Part shown: in pieces, positions 48,634 through 58,385 of the stretch | How positions within the stretch are numbered: position 1 is the stretch's first letter | How the letters are laid out: each line of letters begins with the position of its first letter | Source of the DNA: Rhizobiaceae bacterium MnEN-MB40S | Lineage (GTDB): Bacteria > Pseudomonadota > Alphaproteobacteria > Rhizobiales > Rhizobiaceae | Reading direction: 5' to 3' | Assembly (NCBI GenBank): GCA_024343425.1 | Contig: BRLC01000016.1 | Span: forward strand, 124,001 to 188,000 | Length of the DNA stretch: 64,000 nucleotides | Translations under genes and position numbers: made by a program | The notes under the pieces: generated by a model | The model's input: only the letters and a program-made list of their open reading frames with translations | The model's database searches: none | Told to the model about the DNA's origin: nothing

Positions 48634-50508
48634 TCAGGCGGAGAGCGAGCGATCGAGTTCCTCGAGCTCGTCGATGAGCCCTTCGATCATGGACAGGCCG
48701 CGATCCCAGAAGGCGGGATCGCTCGCGTCCAGCCCGAACGGCGCCAGCAGCTCGGAATGATGCTTGGAGCCGCCGGCCTTCAGCATCTCCATATACTTTT
48801 CCTGGAAGCCGGATTCGGCGTTCTGGTAGACCGCATAGAGAGAATTGACCAGACAGTCGCCGAACGCATAGGCGTAGACGTAGAAGGGCGAATGGATGAA
48901 GTGCGGAATATAGGCCCAGAACGTGCTGTATTGCGGCGTGATGCGGATCGCCGGTCCAAGGCTTTCAGCCTGCACCGACAGCCATAATTCTCCGATCTGG
49001 TCCGACGTAAGCTCGCCTTCGCGGCGCTCCGTATGCACCTTGCGCTCGAACTGGTAGAAGGCGATCTGGCGGACGACGGTGTTGATCATGTCCTCCACCT
49101 TCTGCGCCAGCATGGCCTTGCGTTCCCGCGGCGAGGACGTCCGGTCCAGCAGGGCGCGGAACGTCAGCATTTCTCCGAAAACCGAAGCCGTCTCGGCCAG
49201 CGTCAGCGGCGTCTGCGCCATGAGCGCGCCTTGCTGGGCGGCCAGCACCTGGTGAACGCCGTGTCCGAGTTCGTGGGCAAGCGTCATGACGTCGCGCGGC
49301 TTGCCGAGATAGTTCAGCAGCACATAAGGGTGAACGGACGGCACGGTCGGATGCGCGAACGCGCCGGGAGCCTTGCCCTCGCGCACCGGCGCATCGATCC
49401 AGTTCCGGTCGAAAAAACGCTCGGCGATCTCGGCCATCTGCGGGTCGAAGCGTCCATAGGCGTCGAGAATGGCGCCGCGCGCCTGGTCCCATTCGATCAG
49501 CGTTTGCGGCGTTTCCGGCAACGGCGCATTGCGGTCCCAGAAATCCATCACGTCCATGCCGAGCCAGCGGGCCTTCATCGCGTAATAGCGATGCGACAGG
49601 CGCGGATAGGCGGCGACGACCGATGAGCTGAGCGCATCCACCACCTCGCGTTCGACGCGATTGGCCAGGTGCCTGCTGTCCGCGATGTCTTCGAAACCTC
49701 TCCAGCGGTCGGAAATCTCCTTGTCCTTGGCCAGCGTGTTGGTGATCAGCGTGAAGGTGCGGATGTTTTCGGCGAAGGTGGCGGACAGGGCTTCCGCCGC
49801 CTTTCGGCGCGTCTCGCCCTGTGGCGACTGCAGCAGATTCAGCGTCGGCTCGAGGGCGCGCTTCTCGCCATCGACCGTGAACCGCAGGTCGGCCATCGTT
49901 TCGTCGAAGAGCCGGTTCCAGGCTGCCTGGCCGGTTATGGATTTCTCGTGGAAGAGCTGTTCCGTCCGGTCATCGAGCTGAAACGGCTTGTCCATCCTCA
50001 GATCGACGAGCCACGGCCGATAGTGCGCGGTGCGCTCGTCGTTGGCGATCGCCGCATCGATGTCGGCGTCGTCGATCCGGTTGATCTCGAGTGAAAAGAA
50101 CAGAAGCTTGCTACTTATGTCGGTGATCTTCGCCTGCGTGTCGCCGAAAAACTTGGCGCGCGCCGGATCGGTCGTATTGGAAAAATAAAACAGGCTGGCA
50201 AAGGAAATGATGCGTCCCAGCAGTTCCTCGATCTTTTCATATTCGACGATCGCCTGTCCGAGACCCTTGTCGCCGGTTTCGGCGGCGGCGGCCTTGAGTT
50301 TGCCCTTCCATTTTTCCTCAAAAGCGGACGAACGGCGGGAGGCGGCCTCCATGTCGCTGCGCAGGGCGTCGGAGTCGAGCCCGGTATAGAGATCGGAGAG
50401 ATCCCACTCCGGCAAGGATCCGAGACTATCGGCCCCGTGCGAGGCCGGCGCTCCGTCGGCCACCATGTTCCGACGTTCCGCCACAGTCCGTATGCTGGTT
50501 GCACTCAT
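48634..50508 (-). CDS. pepF: Oligoendopeptidase F (M3 family)
   Basis: A 624-residue cytoplasmic zinc peptidase. The metal site HEXXH is in LAHELGHGVHQVLA with the third-ligand Glu downstream (LTLAETASVFGEMLTF). The N-terminal Oligo_endopeptidase fold begins LPEWDLSDLYTGLDS. It cleaves oligopeptides and may clear signal peptides. The ATG at 50508 is preferred over a TTG at 50517. Complete. Confidence 0.93.
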   Translation of the reverse strand: MSATSIRTVAERRNMVADGAPASHGADSLGSLPEWDLSDLYTGLDSDALRSDMEAASRRSSAFEEKWKGKLKAAAAETGDKGLGQAIVEYEKIEELLGRIISFASLFYFSNTTDPARAKFFGDTQAKITDISSKLLFFSLEINRIDDADIDAAIANDERTAHYRPWLVDLRMDKPFQLDDRTEQLFHEKSITGQAAWNRLFDETMADLRFTVDGEKRALEPTLNLLQSPQGETRRKAAEALSATFAENIRTFTLITNTLAKDKEISDRWRGFEDIADSRHLANRVEREVVDALSSSVVAAYPRLSHRYYAMKARWLGMDVMDFWDRNAPLPETPQTLIEWDQARGAILDAYGRFDPQMAEIAERFFDRNWIDAPVREGKAPGAFAHPTVPSVHPYVLLNYLGKPRDVMTLAHELGHGVHQVLAAQQGALMAQTPLTLAETASVFGEMLTFRALLDRTSSPRERKAMLAQKVEDMINTVVRQIAFYQFERKVHTERREGELTSDQIGELWLSVQAESLGPAIRITPQYSTFWAYIPHFIHSPFYVYAYAFGDCLVNSLYAVYQNAESGFQEKYMEMLKAGGSKHHSELLAPFGLDASDPAFWDRGLSMIEGLIDELEELDRSLSA

Positions 50509-50882
50509 TTGTCTCAAATTCGCCCCCGGTTGCGGTAGTGCAGCTTACATGAACGGTTCGACTCGGGTTTTCCACGGCCGCCGAATTGCGAATTCGACAA
50601 AATTGACATAAATCCATAGCTGAAACAGCTGGTTTCACCCGGCCAAACTCGAATCGAGCAGATAGTACCGGTATAATTCACGACTTGTTAGTTGTTTGTT
50701 CACTATAAATGTCAGTTGAAACCGAGTGTGACCTGTTTGCCATGCTGTGAACGCATTTCGAGTGCAGGGCGGATACGATCCTGGGCCGGCTCGGGTCGTA
50801 TGTAACGGGTTTAGTTGTGACGAGTATTTTCGGAAATCAGCCAGTCTGGACCGAAAGCGGGGATGCGGGGATCTGAAGAAGA
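50509..50882. other. Divergent region pepF / DUF882 gene
   Basis: About 370 bases, AT-richer between 50570 and 50720, presumably with promoters for both flanking genes (for example TTGACA at 50597-50602, without a good -10 partner). I see no operator, RNA motif or further gene. Confidence 0.4.
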
Positions 50883-52643
50883 TTGCTTAGGGGCGCTACC
50901 ATAAATTACGGAGTGAAAGTCTGCAGGTCGGTCGCGGCCGCGTTGACAGCCGCGCTCCTGTTTGGCGTTCTCACAAGCGCCGCGGCGGCCGAAACCCGTA
51001 CGCTCAAGCTCTATTTTCTGCACACCAAAGAACACGCTTCCATCACCTACAAGAAGAATGGCCGCTATATCTCAAGTGGTCTGAACGAGCTCAATCGTTT
51101 CCTGCGCGACTGGCGCCGCAATGAGCCGACAAAGATGGACCCGCGGCTGTTCGACCTGATCTGGGAAGTCTATCAGGCCAGCGGTTCGAAAGCCGAAATC
51201 CACGTCGTCTCCGCCTATCGGTCGCCGCAGACCAACGCGATGCTGCGCAAACGCTCTTCCGGCGTCGCCAAGAAGAGCCAGCACACGCTTGGCAAGGCTA
51301 TGGATTTCTTCATTCCGGACGTGCCGCTGAAAAAACTGCGCGAACTCGGCATGAAGTTCCAGGTCGGCGGCGTGGGCTACTATCCGCGATCCGGCTCCCC
51401 CTTCGTGCATCTGGACACCGGCAGCGTGCGCGCCTGGCCGCGCATGAGCCGCAAGGAACTCGTACAGGTGTTTCCCCAGGGCAAGACGCTGCATTTGCCG
51501 TCCGACGGCAAGCCGCTTCCAGGATATGACCAGGCGCTCGCTGACTACAAGAAACGCGTGACGTCGAGCAGTATCCAGGTCGCCGGAGGCGGCGCCAGAA
51601 GCAGCAGTAGCAGCAGCGGCGGCGGTGGATTGCTGGCCGGTCTGTTTAATCGCGGCGACGATGAGGACAAGGCGCCCGCGCGCCAGGAGCGGTCCTCTGC
51701 GTCGCAGGTCGCACAGGCGGAGCCCGAGGACGACGAGGAAGAGACTGAACTCGCCTATGTTCCGGTTCCGCGCTCGCGGCCGTCGCTTTCATCCAGCGGC
51801 GTTCAACTGGCGCTCGCCGACTCCGGAGCGGCCAATGGCGACAATGGCGGCGTCCCGCTGGTTCCGGTCCCGGTTGGCGCGCCAACCGAGGCGCTCGCGG
51901 CCATGCGACCCGATGACTCCGACGTCAACGGCACCGACGCCATCAAGGTGGCCAGCCTGACGCCTGCGCGAAGCGCGGCTTCGGCGGATGTCGACCGGAT
52001 AATCAGAGCCTCCGAAAACGGTCTTCCGATGCCGGTGCAGATCGAGGAGCCCGGCTCGCCGGCGCTGGCCCCAGCGCTGGCCTATGTGCCAATGCCGACG
52101 ACGCGGCCTGACAGGCAAACGGTCGAGGTCGCCTCGGTCGCCGGTATTCCGACGCCGCGTCCCGCGCGGGCGGGCTTCGAGATACCGCTTCCTGAAAGCC
52201 CGATCCGGGGCGCGCTCGACACGTCTGCTGGACAGTTGCAAACCGGGACGGAGATTGCTCTTGCGCCGTCTTCAGCGGTGCAATCCCGAAGCGAACGAGA
52301 CGTTCTGGCGGCGGCCATTGCCGCCAGCGCCAGTCAATCGACCAGCGGCAAGAGCGGGCGTCGCGCGCGGGCGTCCGACGACGCCGAGCCGAAATATGTG
52401 GTCAACAGGTCTCCGGTCCTGACCGCCGGGCTCGCGTCGAAACGCAGTATCACCTCGGAACGGGTCGAAACGCAGGACAACGCAATCGTTGCGCCGCAAC
52501 TGGTGTCGGCCCATCTCCGCGAAGCGCCGCACACCGTTCATCTGACAGGCTTTTCTACGGAAAACACAATCGCCAGCGCGGAAAGCTTCTCCGGAAGCGC
52601 GGTCAACTTCCTGACGGTCGCCCGTTTCAGCGTCACCAATTAG
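50883..52643 (+). CDS. DUF882/YcbK-type M15 peptidase with long disordered tail
   Basis: A 586-residue exported protein. Residues to about 36 are a signal peptide (VAAALTAALLFGVLTSAAAA). The catalytic part, about 37-205, has M15 zinc ligands in SAYRSPQTN, SQHTLGKAMDFFIP and FVHLDTG. The remaining 380 residues are low-complexity (S-rich, then repeated PMPxxRP-like segments such as VPVPRSRP, VPMPTTRP and IPTPRPAR), probably disordered. It likely trims peptidoglycan peptides. The start is uncertain: TTG at 50883 or GTG at 50913, neither with a strong ribosome site. Confidence 0.82.
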   Translation: MLRGATINYGVKVCRSVAAALTAALLFGVLTSAAAAETRTLKLYFLHTKEHASITYKKNGRYISSGLNELNRFLRDWRRNEPTKMDPRLFDLIWEVYQASGSKAEIHVVSAYRSPQTNAMLRKRSSGVAKKSQHTLGKAMDFFIPDVPLKKLRELGMKFQVGGVGYYPRSGSPFVHLDTGSVRAWPRMSRKELVQVFPQGKTLHLPSDGKPLPGYDQALADYKKRVTSSSIQVAGGGARSSSSSSGGGGLLAGLFNRGDDEDKAPARQERSSASQVAQAEPEDDEEETELAYVPVPRSRPSLSSSGVQLALADSGAANGDNGGVPLVPVPVGAPTEALAAMRPDDSDVNGTDAIKVASLTPARSAASADVDRIIRASENGLPMPVQIEEPGSPALAPALAYVPMPTTRPDRQTVEVASVAGIPTPRPARAGFEIPLPESPIRGALDTSAGQLQTGTEIALAPSSAVQSRSERDVLAAAIAASASQSTSGKSGRRARASDDAEPKYVVNRSPVLTAGLASKRSITSERVETQDNAIVAPQLVSAHLREAPHTVHLTGFSTENTIASAESFSGSAVNFLTVARFSVTN

Positions 52644-52650
52644 TGGCGGC

Positions 52651-52676
52651 GCCAAAACCGGTTTTGGCCGGCTTTT
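52651..52676 (+). terminator. Palindromic terminator between the DUF882 and gapR genes
   Basis: GCCAAAACCGGTTTTGGC is an 18-base perfect palindrome followed by CGGCTTTT. It lies between convergent genes. The tight loop and interrupted U-run make it a weak-to-moderate terminator. Confidence 0.55.
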
Positions 52677-52677
52677 C

Positions 52678-52941
52678 CTATTCTTCGGGAGGCGCGCTGA
52701 TCATGCCAAGCGCCGCCAGATAAGTGTCGAGAACGGCTTCCTGCTCCATTCTCTCATCCTGGTCCTGCTTGCGTATCGAGACGACGCGGCGAAGAACCTT
52801 GGTGTCGAATCCCATCGCCTTGGCTTCGCCATAGACTTCCTTGATGTCGTCGGCGATCGTCTTCTTTTCCTCCTCAAGCCGTTCGATCCGCTCGACGAAA
52901 GAGCGAAGATGATCACGCGCGACACCGTGGGCTTCGGACAT
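52678..52941 (-). CDS. gapR: GapR-family nucleoid-associated protein (DUF2312)
   Basis: An 87-residue protein nearly identical in pattern to Gap[40 protein letters not shown] and LRKQDQ-like [25 protein letters not shown]. Caulobacter GapR is a tetrameric DNA-binding protein that prefers AT-rich, overtwisted DNA ahead of forks. Start MSEAHG at 52941. Family identity is strong. Confidence 0.93.
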   Translation of the reverse strand: MSEAHGVARDHLRSFVERIERLEEEKKTIADDIKEVYGEAKAMGFDTKVLRRVVSIRKQDQDERMEQEAVLDTYLAALGMISAPPEE

Positions 52942-53047
52942 TGGGCGACTCCTGTACAAAATGTGAGTGGTGTCAGGTGCACTCTGCGGGGAATTCCGTC
53001 AAGTGCGTTTTCGCGACTGTCCCGGGATCAATGGGAAGACGCGGGCG

Positions 53048-53350
53048 TCAATGTTCGTGGCGGGAGGCGAAGGCCGCCTTCTGTTCCGCCGTCGCCTCCG
53101 TCTGGTGTTTGGCTTTCCATTCGTCATAGGGCATGCCGTAGACAATTTCCCGCGACGCTTCCTTGCTCAGGTCTATCCCGGATTCCCGAGCCGCCTCCTG
53201 ATACCAGTTGGACAGGCAATTTCGACAAAATCCGGCCAGATTCATCAAGTCTATGTTTTGCACGTCGGCGCGTTCGCGTAGATGGTTCACGAGTGTCCGG
53301 AAAGCCGCGGCTTCCAGTTTGATGCGCTGTTCTTCGGTCAGTTCCGTCAT
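53048..53350 (-). CDS. DUF1244-family protein
   Basis: A 100-residue soluble protein: EAAAFRTLVNHLRERADVQNIDLMNLAGFCRNCLSNWY (partly cited) and REIVYGMPYDEWKAKHQ are the family blocks. The conserved CRNC pair may bind metal. Function unknown. AGGAGG is five bases before the ATG. Confidence 0.88.
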   Translation of the reverse strand: MTELTEEQRIKLEAAAFRTLVNHLRERADVQNIDLMNLAGFCRNCLSNWYQEAARESGIDLSKEASREIVYGMPYDEWKAKHQTEATAEQKAAFASRHEH

Positions 53351-53525
53351 GACGAGCCTCCTGCAGTTTGAGGGATTTCCTTGACTTGGAAGATAGTGCC
53401 GCAAGGTCGGCCGGTAAACCAGCCAGGCCGTTGAATTCAATATGCGCGGCCCGGTTTGAACCGGTCACGCGTTGACATTCGGGCCGTCGATGCGGCACAT
53501 ATTCAATAGAGGGTTCGTAACGGGG

Positions 53526-53984
53526 ATGTCAGTGGCTGGCTTTATAGTGAAGCATGGGCGTTTGGCGCTTGCTTCGGCAGTGATTGTTTTAATGGCCGCA
53601 TGGAGCAACGACGCGCGCGCTGATTTCCGGGTATGCAACGGGACGCAGAAACTGGTCGGCGTCGCCATCGGATACCGGACGGCTGATGGCTGGAAATCCG
53701 AGGGCTGGTGGCAAATTGCGGCGACAAGTTGCGAAACCATCATAGAAGGTTCGCTTTCGTCGCGTTATTATTATCTCTACGCGGAAGATTCCGAAAGCGG
53801 CGGCCGGTGGGCGGGCGACATTGATATGTGCGTCGCCGAAGACGCCTTCGATATCGTTGGCGTGCACGACTGCTTCACGCGCGGCTACATGCGCATGGGC
53901 TTTAAGGAATACGACACGGGTCAGCAATCCAACTGGATGGTGCAATTGACAGATTCCGGAGACAATGGCGAAGGCCAGAACTGA
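53526..53984 (+). CDS. DUF1036-family exported protein
   Basis: A 152-residue protein with an N-terminal signal or anchor (LALASAVIVLMAAW to ARADF) and a DUF1036 domain: RVCNGTQKLVGVAIGYR, GWWQIAATSCETIIEG and YYYLYAEDSESGG. Four or more Cys suggest periplasmic disulfides. Function unknown. The start is uncertain (53490 or a TTG at 53472 are alternatives). Its stop overlaps the pyk start (TGATG), so it is the first gene of a pyk operon. Confidence 0.82.
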   Translation: MSVAGFIVKHGRLALASAVIVLMAAWSNDARADFRVCNGTQKLVGVAIGYRTADGWKSEGWWQIAATSCETIIEGSLSSRYYYLYAEDSESGGRWAGDIDMCVAEDAFDIVGVHDCFTRGYMRMGFKEYDTGQQSNWMVQLTDSGDNGEGQN

Positions 53985-55423
53985 TGAAGCGACTTCGCAA
54001 AGTAAAGATACTTGCAACGCTCGGGCCATCCTCTTCGGACGAGGAAACAATCGAGAAACTGCATGAAGCCGGCGCCGACCTGTTTCGCATAAACATGAGC
54101 CATTCGGATCATGCGACTTTGCGCAATCTGGTCGACCGGATACGCACGGTCGAAAAGCGATGCGGACGTCCCATCGGCATTCTCGCCGACCTTCAGGGAC
54201 CCAAGCTGCGCGTTGGCCGATTCGCTGACGGCGCCGTCGAACTCGAGCCGGGCCAGACCTTCACGCTGGACGACAAGGACACGCCCGGAGACGCCTCGCG
54301 CGTCTTCCTGCCGCATCCGGAAATCTTCGCAGCCGTAAAGCCCGGCCACCGGCTGTTGATCGACGACGGACGTCTGCAATTGAAGGCGGACGCATGCGAC
54401 GGCAAATCCATCACCTGCACCGTCGTGTCGGGAACGAAGATATCGGATCGCAAGGGCGTCAGCCTGCCGGACAGCACGCTGCCCGTCGGCGCGCTGACGG
54501 AAAAGGATCACAAGGACCTCGAGGCCGTTCTGGCGACCAGAAACGTGGACTGGGTCGCGCTGTCCTTCATCCAGAGACCCGACGATCTGGCGGCGGTGCG
54601 CAAGATCGCCCGCGGCAAGGTCGGTCTGATGGCGAAGATCGAAAAGCCGCAGGCCCTCGAGCAGATCGACGAAATCATCGAGCTTTCCGATGCGCTCATG
54701 GTCGCTCGCGGCGATCTCGGCGTTGAACTTCCGATCGAGGCAGTTCCGGGCATCCAGAAACAGCTCATCCGGGCCTGCCGGCGGGCTGGCAAGCCCGTTG
54801 TGGTGGCGACCCAGATGCTGGAATCGATGATTTCAGCGCCGGTGCCGACCCGCGCCGAGGTTTCGGACGTCGCGACGGCGGTTTTCGAGGGCGCGGACGC
54901 TGTCATGCTGTCAGCGGAATCCGCCGCAGGCGATTATCCGGTCGAGGCGGTGTCCATGATGGGGGCGATCGCCCGCCAGGTCGAAAAGGATCCGAACTTT
55001 CCGGGAATCATCTACGCCCAGCGCTCCGAGCCGCAGGCGACCGGCGCCGATGCGATTTCACTGGCCGGGCGGCAGATCGCCGAGACGCTGAACCTGGCGG
55101 TCATGGTCTGTTACACCTCGTCGGGCACCACCGGCATGCGGGCCTCGCGCGAGCGGCCGCAGGTGCCGATCATCGCGCTCTCGCCGGTTATCGAGACTGC
55201 GCGTCGGCTGTCGGTCGTCTGGGGGCTGCATTGCGTGGTGACCGAGGACGCGACCGATCTCGACGACATGGTCGACAGGGCCTGCCGGATCGCCTTCAAC
55301 GAAGGTTTCGGAAATCCGGGAGACCGGGTCATTATTTCCGCCGGCGTGCCGCTTGGCACTCCGGGCGCCACGAATATGCTGCGGATCGCCTATATCGGCT
55401 CCGACGGCATGTCCGGCATCTGA
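53984..55423 (+). CDS. pyk: Pyruvate kinase
   Basis: A 479-residue glycolytic enzyme converting PEP and ADP to pyruvate and ATP. Marks: KILATLGPSSSDEETI, FRINMSHSDHATL, the active-site LMAKIEKPQAL and the MVARGDLGVELP metal site, then QMLESMI and a regulatory C-terminal domain with YTSSGTTGMRASRERP. Complete. Its 3' end overlaps the convergent hydrolase gene by 34 bases. Confidence 0.97.
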   Translation: MKRLRKVKILATLGPSSSDEETIEKLHEAGADLFRINMSHSDHATLRNLVDRIRTVEKRCGRPIGILADLQGPKLRVGRFADGAVELEPGQTFTLDDKDTPGDASRVFLPHPEIFAAVKPGHRLLIDDGRLQLKADACDGKSITCTVVSGTKISDRKGVSLPDSTLPVGALTEKDHKDLEAVLATRNVDWVALSFIQRPDDLAAVRKIARGKVGLMAKIEKPQALEQIDEIIELSDALMVARGDLGVELPIEAVPGIQKQLIRACRRAGKPVVVATQMLESMISAPVPTRAEVSDVATAVFEGADAVMLSAESAAGDYPVEAVSMMGAIARQVEKDPNFPGIIYAQRSEPQATGADAISLAGRQIAETLNLAVMVCYTSSGTTGMRASRERPQVPIIALSPVIETARRLSVVWGLHCVVTEDATDLDDMVDRACRIAFNEGFGNPGDRVIISAGVPLGTPGATNMLRIAYIGSDGMSGI

Positions 55424-56454
55424 GCCGAAGTCTCATCCGTTGCATCGGCGGCCTTGCCCCGCGTGGTCGTAGCGCGGCGACGTTCAAAGGCGTGTTTGAG
55501 CGCCTCCAGGTCGACCGGCGCGCCTGACAGCTTTTCAAGCGCGGCCGTGCACAGCCCCGTTGCGACATAGTCCGGCTTGTGGCCTACGCCTTCCAGCAAT
55601 ACGAGTTCCGCGTTGTCCATTTCCTCGGCGAGCGCGACCGAGTGCTGCAGCGGCGAGACGACCGTGTCCTCAAGCCCGGACAGGATCACTGCGGGCGCCT
55701 TTATCGCGCGGTATTTCGGCGCGGTGACGACGATATGGTCGAACAGCCTGACGACGTCCCGGGCGTTCGCCAGGAACTGGCGCGGTCTGAGCACCAGTGG
55801 AATCGCCGTCTTTTCCTCATAATCGTCGGCGCACAGGTCCGGCGCGAAGACGCGCTTGACTGCGGGGTCGGCCAATACGAGGCCGAGCGGCATGACGAGC
55901 AACTCGCAAAAGAGCCGGCCGATCACCGGTATGGTGACGAGCCGGTAGTAGAAATCGACGCCGCCCTGCCAGGGATGGGTGGGCGAGGCAAGCAGCAACA
56001 GACCGCGCACCCGTTCCGGTCTTTCAAGCGCCATGGCGGCGGCAATGACGCCGCCGAAGGAATGGCCGACGACGATTGCGTCCTCGATGCCTTTCCGGTC
56101 CATCAGATCGGCGATCGCCCGCGCCTGTGCATCCGGATAGGCGTTGTGCGATCCGCCGCGCTCCGACCAGCCATGGCCGGGGCGGTCGACGAACAGCATC
56201 TCGGCCCGGCCTTCCAGCGCGGAAAGAAAAGCGCCTGACTGGTCGCGCAGATTGCCGCTCGCGCCGTGGATGAACACGATCGCCGGCAGATCGGCGCTCT
56301 CTGGCCGTTCAACATGAAGAGCGTGCATGCGATAGCCGCCCACATCCGTCAGATCGCCGTGCGCGGGAAAGCGACGTTCAACGCTGCGCGTGAGAACCAG
56401 GGTGAAGCCGTAGAGCCCCGATATGACAAGAATGGATGTCCAGAACAGCGCCAT
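55390..56454 (-). CDS. Alpha/beta hydrolase with N-terminal membrane anchor
   Basis: A 354-residue protein. A hydrophobic N-terminal segment (MALFWTSILVISGLYGFTLVL) probably anchors it; the hydrolase domain has FIHGASGNLRDQSG, DRPGHGWSERGG, the nucleophile elbow GHSFGG, Asp in LSGLEDTVVSP and His in GVGHKPDY. Substrate unknown. The C-terminal 40 residues are low-complexity and overlap the end of pyk. Confidence 0.87.
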   Translation of the reverse strand: MALFWTSILVISGLYGFTLVLTRSVERRFPAHGDLTDVGGYRMHALHVERPESADLPAIVFIHGASGNLRDQSGAFLSALEGRAEMLFVDRPGHGWSERGGSHNAYPDAQARAIADLMDRKGIEDAIVVGHSFGGVIAAAMALERPERVRGLLLLASPTHPWQGGVDFYYRLVTIPVIGRLFCELLVMPLGLVLADPAVKRVFAPDLCADDYEEKTAIPLVLRPRQFLANARDVVRLFDHIVVTAPKYRAIKAPAVILSGLEDTVVSPLQHSVALAEEMDNAELVLLEGVGHKPDYVATGLCTAALEKLSGAPVDLEALKHAFERRRATTTRGKAADATDETSAQMPDMPSEPI

Positions 56455-56488
56455 TGGATATTACAGTCCCGGCATTGACAGATCGTGT

Positions 56489-57145
56489 TCAGGTTTCTTC
56501 GCCGGTCAGCTCGTCTGAAATCTCGCCAACCTTTTCCTGAGCATTCCGCATCGCCGGGTAGACTTCAAGCACCTTCATATAGGCGTTCAGCGCTGCTTCG
56601 TCGTGGCCCGCAGTCTGCAGGATCGCGCCCATGCCCATCAGCGCGCCGAAGTGGCGCGGCTCAAGTTCCAGCACCCGGTTGATGTCGGACATCGATTTCG
56701 CGTGATTGCTCATGAGGTAGTGCAGCGTCGCGCGCCGGTTCCAGCCTTCCGCGTAGTCCGGCATCAGGACGGTGACCTGGTCAAGCAGGTCGAGCGCCGT
56801 GAACAGGCGCTGGTCCTCGATCGCGTCGTCGGCCCATTCCATGAGCTGATCGGCGGTCGCGCTGCCGGAATCGCGCCAGGCGGCCCATATGCGGTCGGCG
56901 ATGCGTCTGGCGGCTGCGGGATCGCTTTCGCGTTTTAGATCTGCGAAATAGGAATTGAGGCGATCCGCCTTTGTGCGGCCCATCGCCGGAGGAAGATCCT
57001 CCGGGCTGATCGCCGGTTCTTCCGTCGACTGTTCCTGTCTCTGAAGGTCGTCACTCTGGGCAAGGGCGTCAGACGCCGCAAATCCGACGAGCGAGACAAA
57101 CGCTGTCAGAAACGAGATTGTGATCGGCAAACGCGTAAATGGCAT
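56489..57145 (-). CDS. TPR-repeat exported protein
   Basis: A 218-residue protein: signal peptide (LPITISFLTAFVSLVGFAASDALA), then about 40 polar residues and three TPR-like helical pairs (RLFTALDLLDQVTVLMPDYAEGW, KSMSDINRVLELEPRHFGAL, EAALNAYMKVLEVYPAM). Such proteins scaffold envelope complexes. The start at 57145 is chosen for a compact signal peptide; 57166 is an alternative ATG. No ribosome-binding site is clear. Confidence 0.8.
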   Translation of the reverse strand: MPFTRLPITISFLTAFVSLVGFAASDALAQSDDLQRQEQSTEEPAISPEDLPPAMGRTKADRLNSYFADLKRESDPAAARRIADRIWAAWRDSGSATADQLMEWADDAIEDQRLFTALDLLDQVTVLMPDYAEGWNRRATLHYLMSNHAKSMSDINRVLELEPRHFGALMGMGAILQTAGHDEAALNAYMKVLEVYPAMRNAQEKVGEISDELTGEET

Positions 57146-57217
57146 GCGGATAAATCTATGCCGCATGCGCAAAAGGTCAAAGCCAAATTTTGGTGATCGT
57201 CAACCGATCGCCCGGTA

Positions 57218-57343
57218 TTAGCCCTGGCGCGCCTTGAAGCGCGGATTCTGCTTGTTGATGACGTAAATACGGCCCTTGCGACGAACCAGGCGGTTTTCAC
57301 GGTGCCGCGCCTTCAACGACTTGAGAGAGTTCTTGATTTTCAT
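57218..57343 (-). CDS. rpmJ: Ribosomal protein bL36 (41-residue form)
   Basis: [20 protein letters not shown] and [21 protein letters not shown] are the long alphaproteobacterial L36 form, which lacks the zinc-binding cysteines (C- type). Such copies are typical when an organism uses a zinc-free variant; whether a C+ copy exists elsewhere cannot be seen. Stand-alone gene. Confidence 0.95.
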   Translation of the reverse strand: MKIKNSLKSLKARHRENRLVRRKGRIYVINKQNPRFKARQG

Positions 57344-57617
57344 TGTTCCGGATCCATGGTCATTGGCCGAAACCGGTAATGCGGTCGTCTGGCCTATAAA
57401 CAATCAAAAGCGCGCCTTGCGACGCGCTCGAAGTGTTGGGCAGTGTTTAGCGCCAAGCGTCCGTTCTGTCAACCGCGCGCTGTCACAGACTTGCGTCCCC
57501 GCGGCCCGCTTTTCGCACCCTGTGTGTGGGACTGGAATTCCCTCGCAAGAAGCGGATATCGGCTTTCCCCGCCGCAGTGCAGGAGATCTCCATCGAAAAA
57601 ACAAAGGAGATCGTCTC

Positions 57618-58379
57618 ATGCAATTACACAACAAGGTCGTCATCATCACCGGGGCAAGCAGCGGCATAGGGGAGGCGGCCGCGCGTCTTTTCGCCGAGGA
57701 AGGGGCGAAGCTCGTGCTTGGCGCGCGTCGCCGCGAGCAGCTGGAACGGGAGGCAGGCGAAATCGTCGACAAGGGCGGCGAGGCGATCGCCGTAGCAGGC
57801 GACGTCTGCGACGCCGGCTATGCGGAACAACTGGTCGCAACCGCGCTTGATCGTTTCGGGCGCCTGGATTGCGGCTTCAACAACGCCGGAATGACGGGCG
57901 AGGCGGTCGCCGTTCCCGACATGACGGAAGAAAACTGGAGCCTGACCCTGGCGACAAACCTCACCAGCGCCTTCCACGCGGCGAAACACCAGATTCCGGC
58001 GATGCTGAAGTCCGGCGGCGGATCGCTCATCTTCACGTCCAGTTTCGTCGGCTATTCGGCGGCGTTTCCGGGCATGGGCGCCTATGCGGCCAGCAAGGCG
58101 GGCCTCATCGGGCTCGTGCAGGTCCTGGCGACGGAACATGGCGCAGAGGGCGTTCGCGCGAACGCGCTGCTTCCGGGCGGAACCCGAACGGAAATGGCGG
58201 GCAATATCGAAGAAGAGCCCGAGCGCCTGGCCTTTCTCAACAGCATTCATGCGCTGAAGCGGATCGCGGACGCGCGGGAAATCGCCGAAGCCGCGCTCTT
58301 CCTTGCCTCCGACCGGTCAAGCTTCATGACCGGATCGGCCATGGTCGTCGACGGCGGCAATTCCATCAACAAGGTCTGA
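57618..58379 (+). CDS. Short-chain dehydrogenase/reductase (SDR)
   Basis: A 253-residue classical SDR. Motifs: TGASSGIG, NNAG, Ser in IFTSSFVG, YAASK with both catalytic residues and the closing VVDGGNS. The substrate is unknown. AAAGGAG precedes the ATG. In contrast to the SDR at 1161, the active site is intact. Convergent with purK. Confidence 0.9.
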   Translation: MQLHNKVVIITGASSGIGEAAARLFAEEGAKLVLGARRREQLEREAGEIVDKGGEAIAVAGDVCDAGYAEQLVATALDRFGRLDCGFNNAGMTGEAVAVPDMTEENWSLTLATNLTSAFHAAKHQIPAMLKSGGGSLIFTSSFVGYSAAFPGMGAYAASKAGLIGLVQVLATEHGAEGVRANALLPGGTRTEMAGNIEEEPERLAFLNSIHALKRIADAREIAEAALFLASDRSSFMTGSAMVVDGGNSINKV

Positions 58380-58385
58380 CGCGGA

